A DNA stretch of 23,473 nt from a virus, in the IMG/VR virus record IMGVR_UViG_3300032334_001231, positions 1-23,473 of that record; one strand, given 5' to 3'. The notes under the pieces are model-generated. The model saw nothing but the letters and a program-made list of their open reading frames with translations. It ran no database searches and was not told the origin of the DNA. A program made the position numbers and the translations under genes. This document shows, one piece after another, positions 16,701-21,927 of this stretch; positions within the stretch are counted from its first letter, which is position 1, and the number at the start of each line of letters is the position of its first letter.

Positions 16701-16892
16701 ATGGAACTATCGCTAAAAATGCACGAAACTAGAATGATTATTGAGCAACAGTATGACGACATCACAATAGATGAGATGTTCAATATGTTCAATGCTTTAC
16801 TTATCTCTGCCACCTTTTCCCAAACGCAAATAGATAATTACATAATTGATAAAGCAGGTGAATTAAAGGAAGAAGAAGACTTTAATGATTAG
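16701..16892 (+). CDS. Small acidic helical hypothetical protein, 63 aa
   Basis: Reads MHETRMIIEQQYDDITIDEM, then FNMFNALLISATFSQTQIDN, and ends KEEEDFND. It is mostly helical and acidic, a type of small conserved protein seen in Bacteroidota phages; no function is known. It begins 3 nt after the possible 54-aa frame and is followed by a 125-nt intergenic region with inverted repeats. Confidence 0.6.
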   Translation: MELSLKMHETRMIIEQQYDDITIDEMFNMFNALLISATFSQTQIDNYIIDKAGELKEEEDFND

Positions 16893-17017
16893 TTTGCAAA
16901 AGGTGTCGTAAATCAGCACCTGTCGCAAATATTTACTTTGTTTACGACAACGTAAACAGTTTAAAAAAATAAACAACAAGGTACTATAAGTACCAATAAC
17001 CAAATAAATTTAAACTT
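16893..17017. promoter_or_regulatory. Intergenic control region with TGTCGyAAA repeats and two palindromes
   Basis: TGTCGTAAAT (16904-16913) and TGTCGCAAAT (16921-16930) are direct repeats 17 bp apart. TTTACGACA (16941-16949) is the inverted form. The last is part of an 8-bp inverted repeat TGTTTACG-ACAA-CGTAAACA (16939-16958). A second inverted repeat, GGTACT-ATA-AGTACC, lies at 16980-16994. Neither is followed by a T run, so these look like operators or replication-protein sites rather than terminators. No clear -7 box is seen. Confidence 0.5.
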
Positions 17018-17290
17018 ATGACATCAATAGAATGGTTACTTGAACAAGTAGAACATAACATTTCTAAAACTATTATTGAACAAGCAAAAGAAATGCACAA
17101 GCAAGAGATAATAGATGCTTTTTCCCATACAGAAATTATGAGTGGAGAGTATTTTCAAGTTTTTGATAATGCAGAAGAATACTATCAAGAAACATTTGTA
17201 AGTAAGGGAAGTGATGAAACATCTGACTTTGACAAACCTTTTATGCATTTTGCTAAACAATATGTAGAACAATTAAAAACTAAAAAATGA
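17018..17290 (+). CDS. MTSIEW-family small phage protein (paralogue A), 90 aa
   Basis: Starts MTSIEWLLEQVEHNISKTII, continues EQAKEMHKQEIIDAF and ends around EEYYQETFVSKGSDE. The pattern MT(S/A)xEW...QAKEM...YY(Q/N)ETF is common among small hypotheticals of Bacteroidota phages; its function is unknown. It shares 34 identical nt with paralogue B (17087-17120 against 17690-17723) and a second block near YYQETFVSKGSDE, so the two arose by recent duplication. Its stop overlaps the next ATG (ATGA). Confidence 0.7.
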   Translation: MTSIEWLLEQVEHNISKTIIEQAKEMHKQEIIDAFSHTEIMSGEYFQVFDNAEEYYQETFVSKGSDETSDFDKPFMHFAKQYVEQLKTKK

Positions 17291-17364
17291 GTGCTATAAT
17301 ATCATTTACCATTGGATTTGTAACAATATTAATATTAATAAAATTAAAAACTAAAAAAGATTAG
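17287..17364 (+). CDS. Tiny single-membrane-segment peptide, 25 aa
   Basis: Encodes MSAIISFTIGFVTILILIKL followed by KTKKD. One hydrophobic segment (about 3-18) is followed by a basic tail, a small membrane peptide. Its ATG overlaps the stop of the gene before (ATGA) and it ends 2 nt before the next ATG, which supports translation. Function unknown. Confidence 0.5.
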   Translation: MSAIISFTIGFVTILILIKLKTKKD

Positions 17365-17366
17365 TT

Positions 17367-17525
17367 ATGAAAATTTATCACGATATAGATTTTGGAAAAG
17401 TAAAAACCATTGAGGATATTATACTAATATTAAAAGCAATGGACTTTAATATAGTTGTTGATTCTGAGTATGAAATACCAGAAGAAATATTAGAGATTAC
17501 AAAATTTTTAAAACAAAAAGATTAA
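17367..17525 (+). CDS. Small hypothetical protein, 52 aa
   Basis: Reads MKIYHDIDFGKVKTIEDIIL, ILKAMDFNIVVDSEYEIPEE and ILEITKFLKQKD. It is a compact alpha/beta-looking acidic protein with no recognised domain. It ends in a KD-stop-TT-ATG boundary like its neighbours, 2 nt before the next gene. Function unknown. Confidence 0.55.
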   Translation: MKIYHDIDFGKVKTIEDIILILKAMDFNIVVDSEYEIPEEILEITKFLKQKD

Positions 17526-17527
17526 TT

Positions 17528-17890
17528 ATGAGACCATCAGAATTTTTAGAAGAATATTATGAAAAAAAGAAAAAAGAAGCACAACTTCCCCAACAAGAAA
17601 CTATGACATCAATAGATTTTTTAATGCAAAAGTTAATTAATGATTATGGAATGCAAATTGGTGATGATTATTTAATAATTCAACAAGCCAAAGAAATGCA
17701 CAAGCAAGAGATAATAGATGCTTATTTCCAATGTGGCAAAGATAATTTTGACCATATAAAAGTTTGTAATAGGTCTGCTGTTGATTACTATCAAGAAACA
17801 TTTGTTAGTAAGGGAAGTGATGAAAAAGAAGATTGTGAAAATACTAGTGGATTTTATCAAAACAATAATTTAAAACCTAAAAAAGATTAA
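17528..17890 (+). CDS. MTSIEW-family protein (paralogue B) with an extra N-terminal extension, 120 aa
   Basis: The first 25 residues (MRPSEFLEEYYEKKKKEAQL, then PQQET) precede an internal MTSIDFLMQKLINDYGM that corresponds to the start of the other family members. QQAKEMHKQEIIDAY and VDYYQETFVSKGSDE follow, near-identical to paralogue A. It therefore looks like a fusion of a short leader gene to an MTSI gene. The linker LPQQ comes from a CTTCCCCAACAA stretch, a near relative of the dispersed word. Function unknown. Confidence 0.65.
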   Translation: MRPSEFLEEYYEKKKKEAQLPQQETMTSIDFLMQKLINDYGMQIGDDYLIIQQAKEMHKQEIIDAYFQCGKDNFDHIKVCNRSAVDYYQETFVSKGSDEKEDCENTSGFYQNNNLKPKKD

Positions 17891-17892
17891 TT

Positions 17893-18138
17893 ATGACATC
17901 AACAACAGACCTTATAGATGCTGAGATATGGAGTTTATCTTTAGATGATAAAATGAAAGTGTGGGATTTAATAGAACAATTAGTTAAAGAGAAAACATCT
18001 ACTCTATATACAGAGGAACAAATGATAAATGCTTTTAAATATGCTTATTTAATAGGGGAAGATAACATATCTGAAGATGATGCAGAATTAGAAGCAAAAG
18101 AATACATACAATCACTTAAACAACCTAAAAAAGATTAA
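17893..18138 (+). CDS. MTS-family small hypothetical protein (C), 81 aa
   Basis: Begins MTSTTDLIDAEIWSLSLDDK and ends in AKEYIQSLKQPKKD. It has the same start and the same KPKKD-type end as its neighbours, but its middle (VWDLIEQLVKEKTSTLYTEE) lacks the AKEMHK block. It probably descends from a cassette with a replaced or diverged middle. Acidic, helical, function unknown. Confidence 0.6.
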   Translation: MTSTTDLIDAEIWSLSLDDKMKVWDLIEQLVKEKTSTLYTEEQMINAFKYAYLIGEDNISEDDAELEAKEYIQSLKQPKKD

Positions 18139-18140
18139 TT

Positions 18141-18281
18141 ATGACATCAATGCAACAAATTATTAACTCTTTTAAATGGACTGTTTTCTTTAAAGTTATA
18201 GATAACAAACCATTGACTAATTGGGAAGAGTATATAATGTATAAGAATATATTTGGTAAAAACTACTTTCAAACAACCTAA
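18141..18281 (+). CDS. MTS-family tiny protein (D), 46 aa, ending out of frame in the shared boundary repeat
   Basis: Reads MTSMQQIINSFKWTVFFKVI, DNKPLTNWEEYIMYKNIFGK and NYFQTT. Its last codons lie in the same boundary DNA that gives KQPKKD in gene C, but in another frame, so it stops earlier. This suggests a deletion or recombination joined its body to the boundary out of register. The frame is otherwise intact. Function unknown. Confidence 0.5.
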   Translation: MTSMQQIINSFKWTVFFKVIDNKPLTNWEEYIMYKNIFGKNYFQTT

Positions 18282-18293
18282 AAAAGATTAATT

Positions 18294-18521
18294 ATGACAT
18301 CAATAGAATGGTTATGGGAACAGATAGATGGTATTATACCCTATCAAGATATTAAAACATCACAACTTTTTAATGGGGTGCTTGAACAAGCCAAAGAAAT
18401 GCACAAGGCTGAAATAATAAAAGCATTTGATGAAGGTCAAGAGTATGAGTACCAATATCATATTAATAATGCTCCTAAATTTGATTCAGAAACTTATTAT
18501 CAAGAAACATTTAAAAGTTAA
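18294..18521 (+). CDS. MTSIEW-family small phage protein (paralogue E), 75 aa
   Basis: MTSIEWLWEQIDGIIPYQDI, then LEQAKEMHKAEIIKAF, then TYYQETFKS. Same family as paralogues A and B, with a different loop between the blocks and no KGSDE tail. A stretch of about 20 nt around CAAGCCAAAGAAATGCACAA is identical to B. Function unknown. Confidence 0.65.
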   Translation: MTSIEWLWEQIDGIIPYQDIKTSQLFNGVLEQAKEMHKAEIIKAFDEGQEYEYQYHINNAPKFDSETYYQETFKS

Positions 18522-18526
18522 CTAAA

Positions 18527-19021
18527 ATGATTATAGTTTTAACATTGGTTAATATATTTCTTGTTATTTATTTAGTTGTTAAATCAGTAACTAAATACTA
18601 CACAGAAAACTACACAGATAATTACCCAGAACTTTATGTTAGTAAAACAAGTGCTGACCATATTTCTGACATCAGCAAAATGGTAGAAGTTCCCAAACAA
18701 GAAATATGTATTAGTTGTGATGAACAAAAAGGAACACATAAAATCTGTATGGATTGTATTGGTAAGATGATAAAGGAAAACCAACAAGAAAAGTCTTTAT
18801 CAGATAAATGGAAAGAATATCAGGATTGGTTAAATGAAACACCTGAAATATCAGATGAAGAAATAGAGAAAGGTGCTGATGAATGTTATCCTTTTGATGA
18901 ATCAGACGATGGTCTTAAAGGGATGATTATTTCAGCAAAAAAAGGTGCTTGGTTTGATGCAATTAAATGGTATAGAGAACAATTAAAATGTAAGGGAAAT
19001 GATAGTAAAAGTAAAAATTGA
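18527..19021 (+). CDS. Membrane-anchored protein with a four-Cys zinc-like motif, 164 aa
   Basis: Residues 2-20 form one hydrophobic segment (IIVLTLVNIFLVIYLVVKS). A Cys61-x2-Cys64...Cys74-x2-Cys77 arrangement follows (ICISCDEQKGTHKICMDC), likely a zinc ribbon or knuckle. The C-terminal half (PEISDEEIEKGADECYPFDE, then AKKGAWFDAIKWYREQLKC) resembles a helical domain common in small proteins of Bacteroidota phages. VPKQ at 55-58 comes from the dispersed DNA word. It overlaps the next gene by 23 nt. Function unknown. Confidence 0.6.
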   Translation: MIIVLTLVNIFLVIYLVVKSVTKYYTENYTDNYPELYVSKTSADHISDISKMVEVPKQEICISCDEQKGTHKICMDCIGKMIKENQQEKSLSDKWKEYQDWLNETPEISDEEIEKGADECYPFDESDDGLKGMIISAKKGAWFDAIKWYREQLKCKGNDSKSKN

Positions 19022-19730
19022 AAAAGAAATAGAATTAAAGACTATGGTCGTAAAAGCAGAACCTCGTTATTGGGAGGATTCTGTAATAGATGGCAAAGAT
19101 GATACAGAAAGTGGGTTATATGTTCCTTGTAAAAATGGGAACATATGGAATCCACACATAGACATTGATACTGGAATAATTACTAATTGGGATAAAGGAG
19201 TTAAAGCAAATATTCATTATAAGGTTGCTGATTGTTGTGGGTATGACTTATTAGATAGTAATGATAATGTTATTATTTCATTTGAAGATGGGTATGTTCC
19301 CAAAACATTATATCCTAAAGAAAATGGTTATGGAGATTATATAATAATGGATATTGACGAAAATGGTAAAATACAAAATTTCAAATTTTATCCTAATGAT
19401 TTTGAAGGCGTAAGTATAATAAATAAACAATGAAAGAATTAGAAAAATACTCAAAAATAAGTATTGAATCAGAAGTAGTAGTGCCGATAAAAACTGAATT
19501 AAAATTAATTGGTACATTAAAGCCTAATAAAGGACACAAATGCTTTGAGATAAATACAATAACTAATGAAATATGTGAAGCGGAATTTTATGAAGATATT
19601 GTATCAATGTTTTCGTCAAGTTATGAAAGAAGAAAAAAATTGAAAGTAAAAGAAAATTGCGTTTACATAACTGCATTAAATAAGAAAAATGCTTTAAAAA
19701 AGTATAGAGAACAATTAAAATGTAAGGGAA
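18970..19730 (+). repeat. 29-bp direct repeat shared by the ends of two genes
   Basis: GTATAGAGAACAATTAAAAT followed by GTAAGGGAA is identical at 18970-18998 and 19702-19730. Both copies encode YREQLKCKG at the C-terminal end of otherwise unlike proteins. The AAGGGAA at its end also occurs near the ends of paralogues A and B (17204-17210, 17810-17816). Confidence 0.75.
18999..19433 (+). CDS. Conserved hypothetical protein of the RYWEDS type, 144 aa
   Basis: Reads VKVKIEKEIELKTMVVKAEP, RYWEDSVIDGKDDTESG, then GYVPKTLYPKENGYGDYIIM, then DIDENGKIQNFKF. I recognise this as a frequent small beta-rich hypothetical of Bacteroidota phages and gut mobile elements; no function is established that I know of. 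I prefer the first ATG (18999) over the internal ATG at 19044 because the IEKEIELKT strand belongs to the family pattern. It overlaps the genes on both sides (23 nt and ATGA). Confidence 0.65.
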   Translation: MIVKVKIEKEIELKTMVVKAEPRYWEDSVIDGKDDTESGLYVPCKNGNIWNPHIDIDTGIITNWDKGVKANIHYKVADCCGYDLLDSNDNVIISFEDGYVPKTLYPKENGYGDYIIMDIDENGKIQNFKFYPNDFEGVSIINKQ

Positions 19731-19810
19731 GTAGCACCGTACATGATACACCTTCTCATGGTAGTTATGCTGATTTAGAAAAATTACGCAGAGGTAGAAG
19801 TAAACATTAA
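19430..19810 (+). CDS. Conserved hypothetical protein of the KPNKGHKCFEIN type, 126 aa
   Basis: Contains LIGTLKPNKGHKCFEINTIT and NEICEAEFYEDIV, then KLKVKENCVYITALNKKNAL, a pattern I associate with small beta-rich hypotheticals of Bacteroidota phages. The tail KKYREQLKCKGSS is encoded by DNA identical over 29 bp to the end of the 164-aa gene. The last 20 residues are basic. It starts in an ATGA overlap with the gene before. Function unknown. Confidence 0.62.
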   Translation: MKELEKYSKISIESEVVVPIKTELKLIGTLKPNKGHKCFEINTITNEICEAEFYEDIVSMFSSSYERRKKLKVKENCVYITALNKKNALKKYREQLKCKGSSTVHDTPSHGSYADLEKLRRGRSKH

Positions 19811-19822
19811 AAAAGAAAGTCA

Positions 19823-19909
19823 ATGAAACAAGTGTTCTTGATTATTATTGTTTGGGAATTAGCAAAACTTGCAATTAGAACAATTTTTGATAAAATAGTT
19901 AATGAGTAA
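19823..19909 (+). CDS. Tiny hydrophobic peptide, 28 aa
   Basis: Encodes MKQVFLIIIVWELAKLAIRT followed by IFDKIVNE. A single amphipathic or membrane helix is likely. It starts 12 nt after the preceding stop. The dispersed word GTTTGGGAA (19850-19858) is read here as Val-Trp-Glu. Function unknown; shortness limits confidence. Confidence 0.4.
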   Translation: MKQVFLIIIVWELAKLAIRTIFDKIVNE

Positions 19910-19948
19910 AACGGGCGCATTACAATAAAAATAAGCGCAATATGAAAT

Positions 19949-20065
19949 ATGATATATTTATTTGAATTTATAATAGTTTTGTTGATATCTATTTTTTGGG
20001 TTATGGGAATAGACAATATGTCTAATAATCACAAAGACTATAAGGGAGATGATTTTTTAAAGTAA
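19949..20065 (+). CDS. Tiny membrane peptide, 38 aa
   Basis: Encodes MIYLFEFIIVLLISIFWVMG, then IDNMSNNHKDYKGDDFLK. One hydrophobic segment (2-19) is followed by a polar tail, the layout of a small inner-membrane peptide. It is flanked by a 39-nt gap on the left and a hairpin on the right. Function unknown. Confidence 0.45.
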   Translation: MIYLFEFIIVLLISIFWVMGIDNMSNNHKDYKGDDFLK

Positions 20066-20067
20066 AA

Positions 20068-20088
20068 TTGTCAGCTTTAGGCTGACGA
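20068..20088 (+). other. Short hairpin GTCAGC-TTTAG-GCTGAC
   Basis: A perfect 6-bp stem (20070-20075 with 20081-20086), extended to 8 bp by one G-U and one U-A pair, with a 5-nt loop. It lies between a membrane peptide stop and the next ATG. No T run follows, so it is not a standard terminator. It may be an operator or an RNA-processing or stability element. Confidence 0.45.
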
Positions 20089-20104
20089 ATAAGATACAAA
20101 AGAT

Positions 20105-20458
20105 ATGAATAAAATAAAAATAAACAGGGTAAAACTTTATGATAAGTATATGGCTTGGGTAAATCAAGTAGCAGATGATATACCAGAAAAGACGCACTTT
20201 GATGTGGATGAGATAATTAATGCTATTAGCCGTATTTTAGAGTCTGATACTGATATAATTCAGGAGTTCCCAGACAAGATTGTTAGGGAAGTAGTGGCTA
20301 AATACAAGCAAAGAAGCGACACAGGTATAAAGAAATACAACACGACCTTGGAAGAAAATAACACAGATGATTTTCTAGTTCATCTTCAACAAGAATTAAT
20401 GGATGCCACGTTGTACGTTGAAAAATTATTATCAAAACTTCCCAAACAAAATGACTAA
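20105..20458 (+). CDS. Small helical protein with a MazG-like C-terminal helix, 117 aa
   Basis: The end, FLVHLQQELMDATLYVEKLL, resembles the (H)LxEELxDAxxY helix seen in MazG-like nucleotide pyrophosphohydrolases and in many phage small proteins. The first half (VDEIINAISRILESDTDIIQ) is helical. A full catalytic set of acidic residues is not evident, so activity is uncertain. The tail LPKQND comes from the dispersed DNA word at 20439-20447. It overlaps the next ATG by 8 nt. Confidence 0.5.
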   Translation: MNKIKINRVKLYDKYMAWVNQVADDIPEKTHFDVDEIINAISRILESDTDIIQEFPDKIVREVVAKYKQRSDTGIKKYNTTLEENNTDDFLVHLQQELMDATLYVEKLLSKLPKQND

Positions 20459-20696
20459 ACAAGAGTACATAAACAACAAGAGAACAAACCAAATGAAAGT
20501 AATATACGAATACTACAAGGAGAAGTACAACCCTAAAAAACACACTCCATTTTTGTCTGAGCAAGAGTTTTACGTTTACATACAAATGAACAGAGATTTA
20601 AACGAAACTTACATTAAAGTAGCAAACTATTACGACTCTTATTACAACGTAGTTACCATTCTAGACGAAAAAGGTAACATAATTACTGCTTATTAA
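20451..20696 (+). CDS. Small Tyr/Asn-rich hypothetical protein, 81 aa
   Basis: I start at ATG 20451 (MTKQEYINNKRTNQMKVIYE), inside the end of the gene before; the frame stays open further upstream but the extra residues there look like read-through of another gene. The rest reads YYKEKYNPKKHTPFLSEQEF and YDSYYNVVTILDEKGNIITA. It is basic and aromatic, without recognised domain. It is the last gene before the 20,706 promoter. Confidence 0.55.
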   Translation: MTKQEYINNKRTNQMKVIYEYYKEKYNPKKHTPFLSEQEFYVYIQMNRDLNETYIKVANYYDSYYNVVTILDEKGNIITAY

Positions 20697-20705
20697 AAAT
20701 ATTTT

Positions 20706-20735
20706 TTGGTAGTATCAAAAACATTTCTATATTTG
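20706..20735 (+). promoter_or_regulatory. Consensus Bacteroidota promoter for the replication genes
   Basis: TTG at 20706-20708 is followed after exactly 19 nt by TATATTTG (20728-20735). This fits the Bacteroidota sigma-ABfr pattern TTG-N19-TAnnTTTG. The start of transcription would be near 20,742, giving a leader of about 145 nt before ATG 20886. Confidence 0.65.
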
Positions 20736-20791
20736 TTGTGCTTAACATTAATTAATCATGTTTACCAACAAAAACAATCATTTAAAATACT

Positions 20792-20870
20792 GGGCGATTC
20801 CTGTTGCAATTTTTTCTTCTGCTTTTCTATAAGCGAATTAATTTTTGTTAAGCAACAACAGGGGTTGCCC
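20792..20870 (+). ncRNA. Structured 5' leader: 15-bp stem with inner hairpin
   Basis: Positions 20792-20806 (GGGCGATTCCTGTTG) pair along their whole length with 20856-20870 (CAACAGGGGTTGCCC), giving 12 Watson-Crick and 3 G-U pairs. The 49-nt loop holds a smaller hairpin, GCTT-TTCTAT-AAGC (20821-20834), extended by TTC/GAA. The G-U pairs work only in plus-strand RNA, which fits the promoter upstream. The ATG of the next gene is 15 nt past the stem. It may be a regulatory leader or a small RNA; no known riboswitch class is recognised. Confidence 0.55.
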
Positions 20871-20885
20871 TTAACTTTTTATATT

Positions 20886-21110
20886 ATGGCAACAGTCAGA
20901 AAAACAATGTTTTTTGGAATTGATTCAGAAGATTCTAATTACCACACACACAAAATTTCTTTTACAGGGCAATCAATTATTATTGCTGATGCAGATGATG
21001 ATTTTAATGTAAATGCAATTGAAGTATCAATTCAAGATTGGAAGGATATATGTCAATTTATTCTTGAAGAAAAAAGAGAGTATGATTTTATTGTAAACTA
21101 TAAAAAATAA
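20886..21110 (+). CDS. Small acidic hypothetical protein, 74 aa
   Basis: Starts at ATG 20886 (MATVRKTMFFGIDSEDSNYH); a longer frame from 20706 would translate the promoter and the leader stem and is unlikely. It continues ISFTGQSIIIADADDDFNVN and WKDICQFILEEKREYDFIV. It is acidic, probably beta-then-alpha, with no known family. As first gene behind the promoter and structured leader, and 4 nt ahead of the initiator, it may act in replication or its control. Confidence 0.6.
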   Translation: MATVRKTMFFGIDSEDSNYHTHKISFTGQSIIIADADDDFNVNAIEVSIQDWKDICQFILEEKREYDFIVNYKK

Positions 21111-21114
21111 AATT

Positions 21115-21927
21115 ATGCCTAAAAGATTTACAGATACAGAAATATGGAAAAATCAGAGATGGTTTAGAAAACTATCTCCTATAAATAAATTGATATTTTT
21201 TTACATAAAAGACCAGTGTAACCATGCAGGTATTTGGAAAATAGATTGTTCTGACCTTATTGATGATTTAGGTTTGGATATATTTGATATGGATAATTTT
21301 ATTGATGAAATGAATTCTGATTTTGATAAAATAAATGGTAAAAAAATACAAAAAGAAAGGGTTAAAATTTTAAAAAATAACAACCTTTGGATAACTGGGT
21401 TTATACAATTTCAATATGAATCAAAAGAAAAAGTTGTTAGTGAGTCATCTTGTGTTAAAACTGCTCTTTTAATTTTAAAAGGTCTTGATATATATGAAGA
21501 ATCTATAAGTAAGGGTTATGTAACCCTTAAAAAAAACGATATAACCCTTAATAAGGGTTTGGTAACCGATAAGGATAAGGATACATACAATACTCTTATA
21601 AATAATAATAATAAACAAGAAGAAAATTTAAAAAATTCAAACTTGTTTCGTCAGCCAAATATTCCAACTAAAGACCAAGTTTGGGAATTCTTTCATGGTG
21701 CAAGGGCAACAAAGGAAATGGCTAAGGCTTTTTACGACAAATATGAGGGAACGGGATGGTTTATAAATGGCTCTCCAATTGTGAAGTGGCAAGCATTTGC
21801 AAACAATTTCATTACAAATTGGATTAAGATTGAAGAACAGAAGAAGAAAAAAAACACCTATCAACAGCCTGACCCAACCAAAATAAAAATAAAATTACCT
21901 AATTCCCCAACCCCAAGATATGATTAA
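21115..21927 (+). CDS. Replication initiator / helicase loader, 270 aa
   Basis: Residues 1-105 look like the winged-helix N-terminal domain of phage replication initiators (FTDTEIWKNQRWFRKLSPIN, KLIFFYIKDQCNHAGIWKID, then NNLWITGFIQFQY). Residues 130-185 are a low-complexity linker. Residues 185-240 (PTKDQVWEFFHGARATKEMA, then FYDKYEGTGWFINGSPIVKW) match the C-terminal helicase-loading region of DnaD/replisome-organiser-type proteins. The stop overlaps the DnaB start by 8 nt, so the two are co-expressed. It should bind the origin, probably inside its own gene, and load DnaB there. Confidence 0.75.
   Translation: MPKRFTDTEIWKNQRWFRKLSPINKLIFFYIKDQCNHAGIWKIDCSDLIDDLGLDIFDMDNFIDEMNSDFDKINGKKIQKERVKILKNNNLWITGFIQFQYESKEKVVSESSCVKTALLILKGLDIYEESISKGYVTLKKNDITLNKGLVTDKDKDTYNTLINNNNKQEENLKNSNLFRQPNIPTKDQVWEFFHGARATKEMAKAFYDKYEGTGWFINGSPIVKWQAFANNFITNWIKIEEQKKKKNTYQQPDPTKIKIKLPNSPTPRYD
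21510..21650 (+). other. Candidate replication origin inside the initiator gene
   Basis: Four copies of TAAGGGTT(A) lie within 50 bp as two inverted pairs: TAAGGGTTA-TG-TAACCCTTA (21510-21529) and AACCCTTA-A-TAAGGGTT (21543-21559). GATAAG direct repeats follow (21568-21579), then an A/T-rich stretch (about 21585-21650). The encoded protein here is the disordered linker, so DNA-level constraint is plausible. Iterons in the linker of the initiator gene followed by A/T-rich DNA is the arrangement of the phage lambda origin in gene O. Confidence 0.6.

Larger units (their letters stand above)
17876..18304 (+). repeat. Duplicated gene-boundary sequence between small genes
   Basis: A 27-bp sequence, CCTAAAAAAGATTAATTATG followed by ACATCAA, occurs at 17876-17902, 18124-18150 and 18277-18303. 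It covers the end of one gene and the start of the next. The second and third copies are identical over 34 bp (18118-18151 and 18271-18304). Weaker versions lie at about 17350-17370 and 17512-17530. It carries the stop, the A/T-rich initiation region and the MTS start codons, and so would let cassettes recombine. Confidence 0.75.
367..21687. repeat. Dispersed 9-mer GTTTGGGAA / TTCCCAAAC, 17 exact copies
   Basis: Plus-strand GTTTGGGAA starts at 502, 1312, 2029, 2509, 4267, 10002, 11647, 12839, 19850 and 21679. TTCCCAAAC starts at 367, 8238, 8650, 16579, 16817, 18690 and 20439. All were found by hand reading. Copies fall in all six frames relative to the genes. Near matches (TTTGGGAA with another first base, and TTCCCAAAA) are at 15347, 15647 and 19297. 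The core GGGAA/TTCCC occurs about 50 times on each strand. See the findings for interpretation. Confidence 0.8.

Noticed and set aside
16939-16958. Rho-independent terminator at the TGTTTACG hairpin, and likewise at 20068-20088
   Set aside because: Neither hairpin is followed by a T run on the relevant strand.
16893-17017. tRNA gene in the non-coding gap
   Set aside because: No cloverleaf, T-loop GTTCRA or acceptor stem could be found; the pairing segments are simple inverted repeats.
16591-18304. CRISPR array, from the repeated short sequences in the early arm
   Set aside because: The repeats are gene boundaries or 10-bp operators. There are no regular spacers of 30-40 nt and no cas genes.
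20105-20458. Functional MazG nucleotide pyrophosphohydrolase
   Set aside because: Only one helix resembles MazG; the full set of metal-binding acidic residues is not seen.
20706-21110. A 134-aa protein beginning at 20706
   Set aside because: Its first 60 codons would cover the promoter and the leader stem and are Phe/Cys rich, unlike the acidic rest. ATG 20886 is the sensible start.
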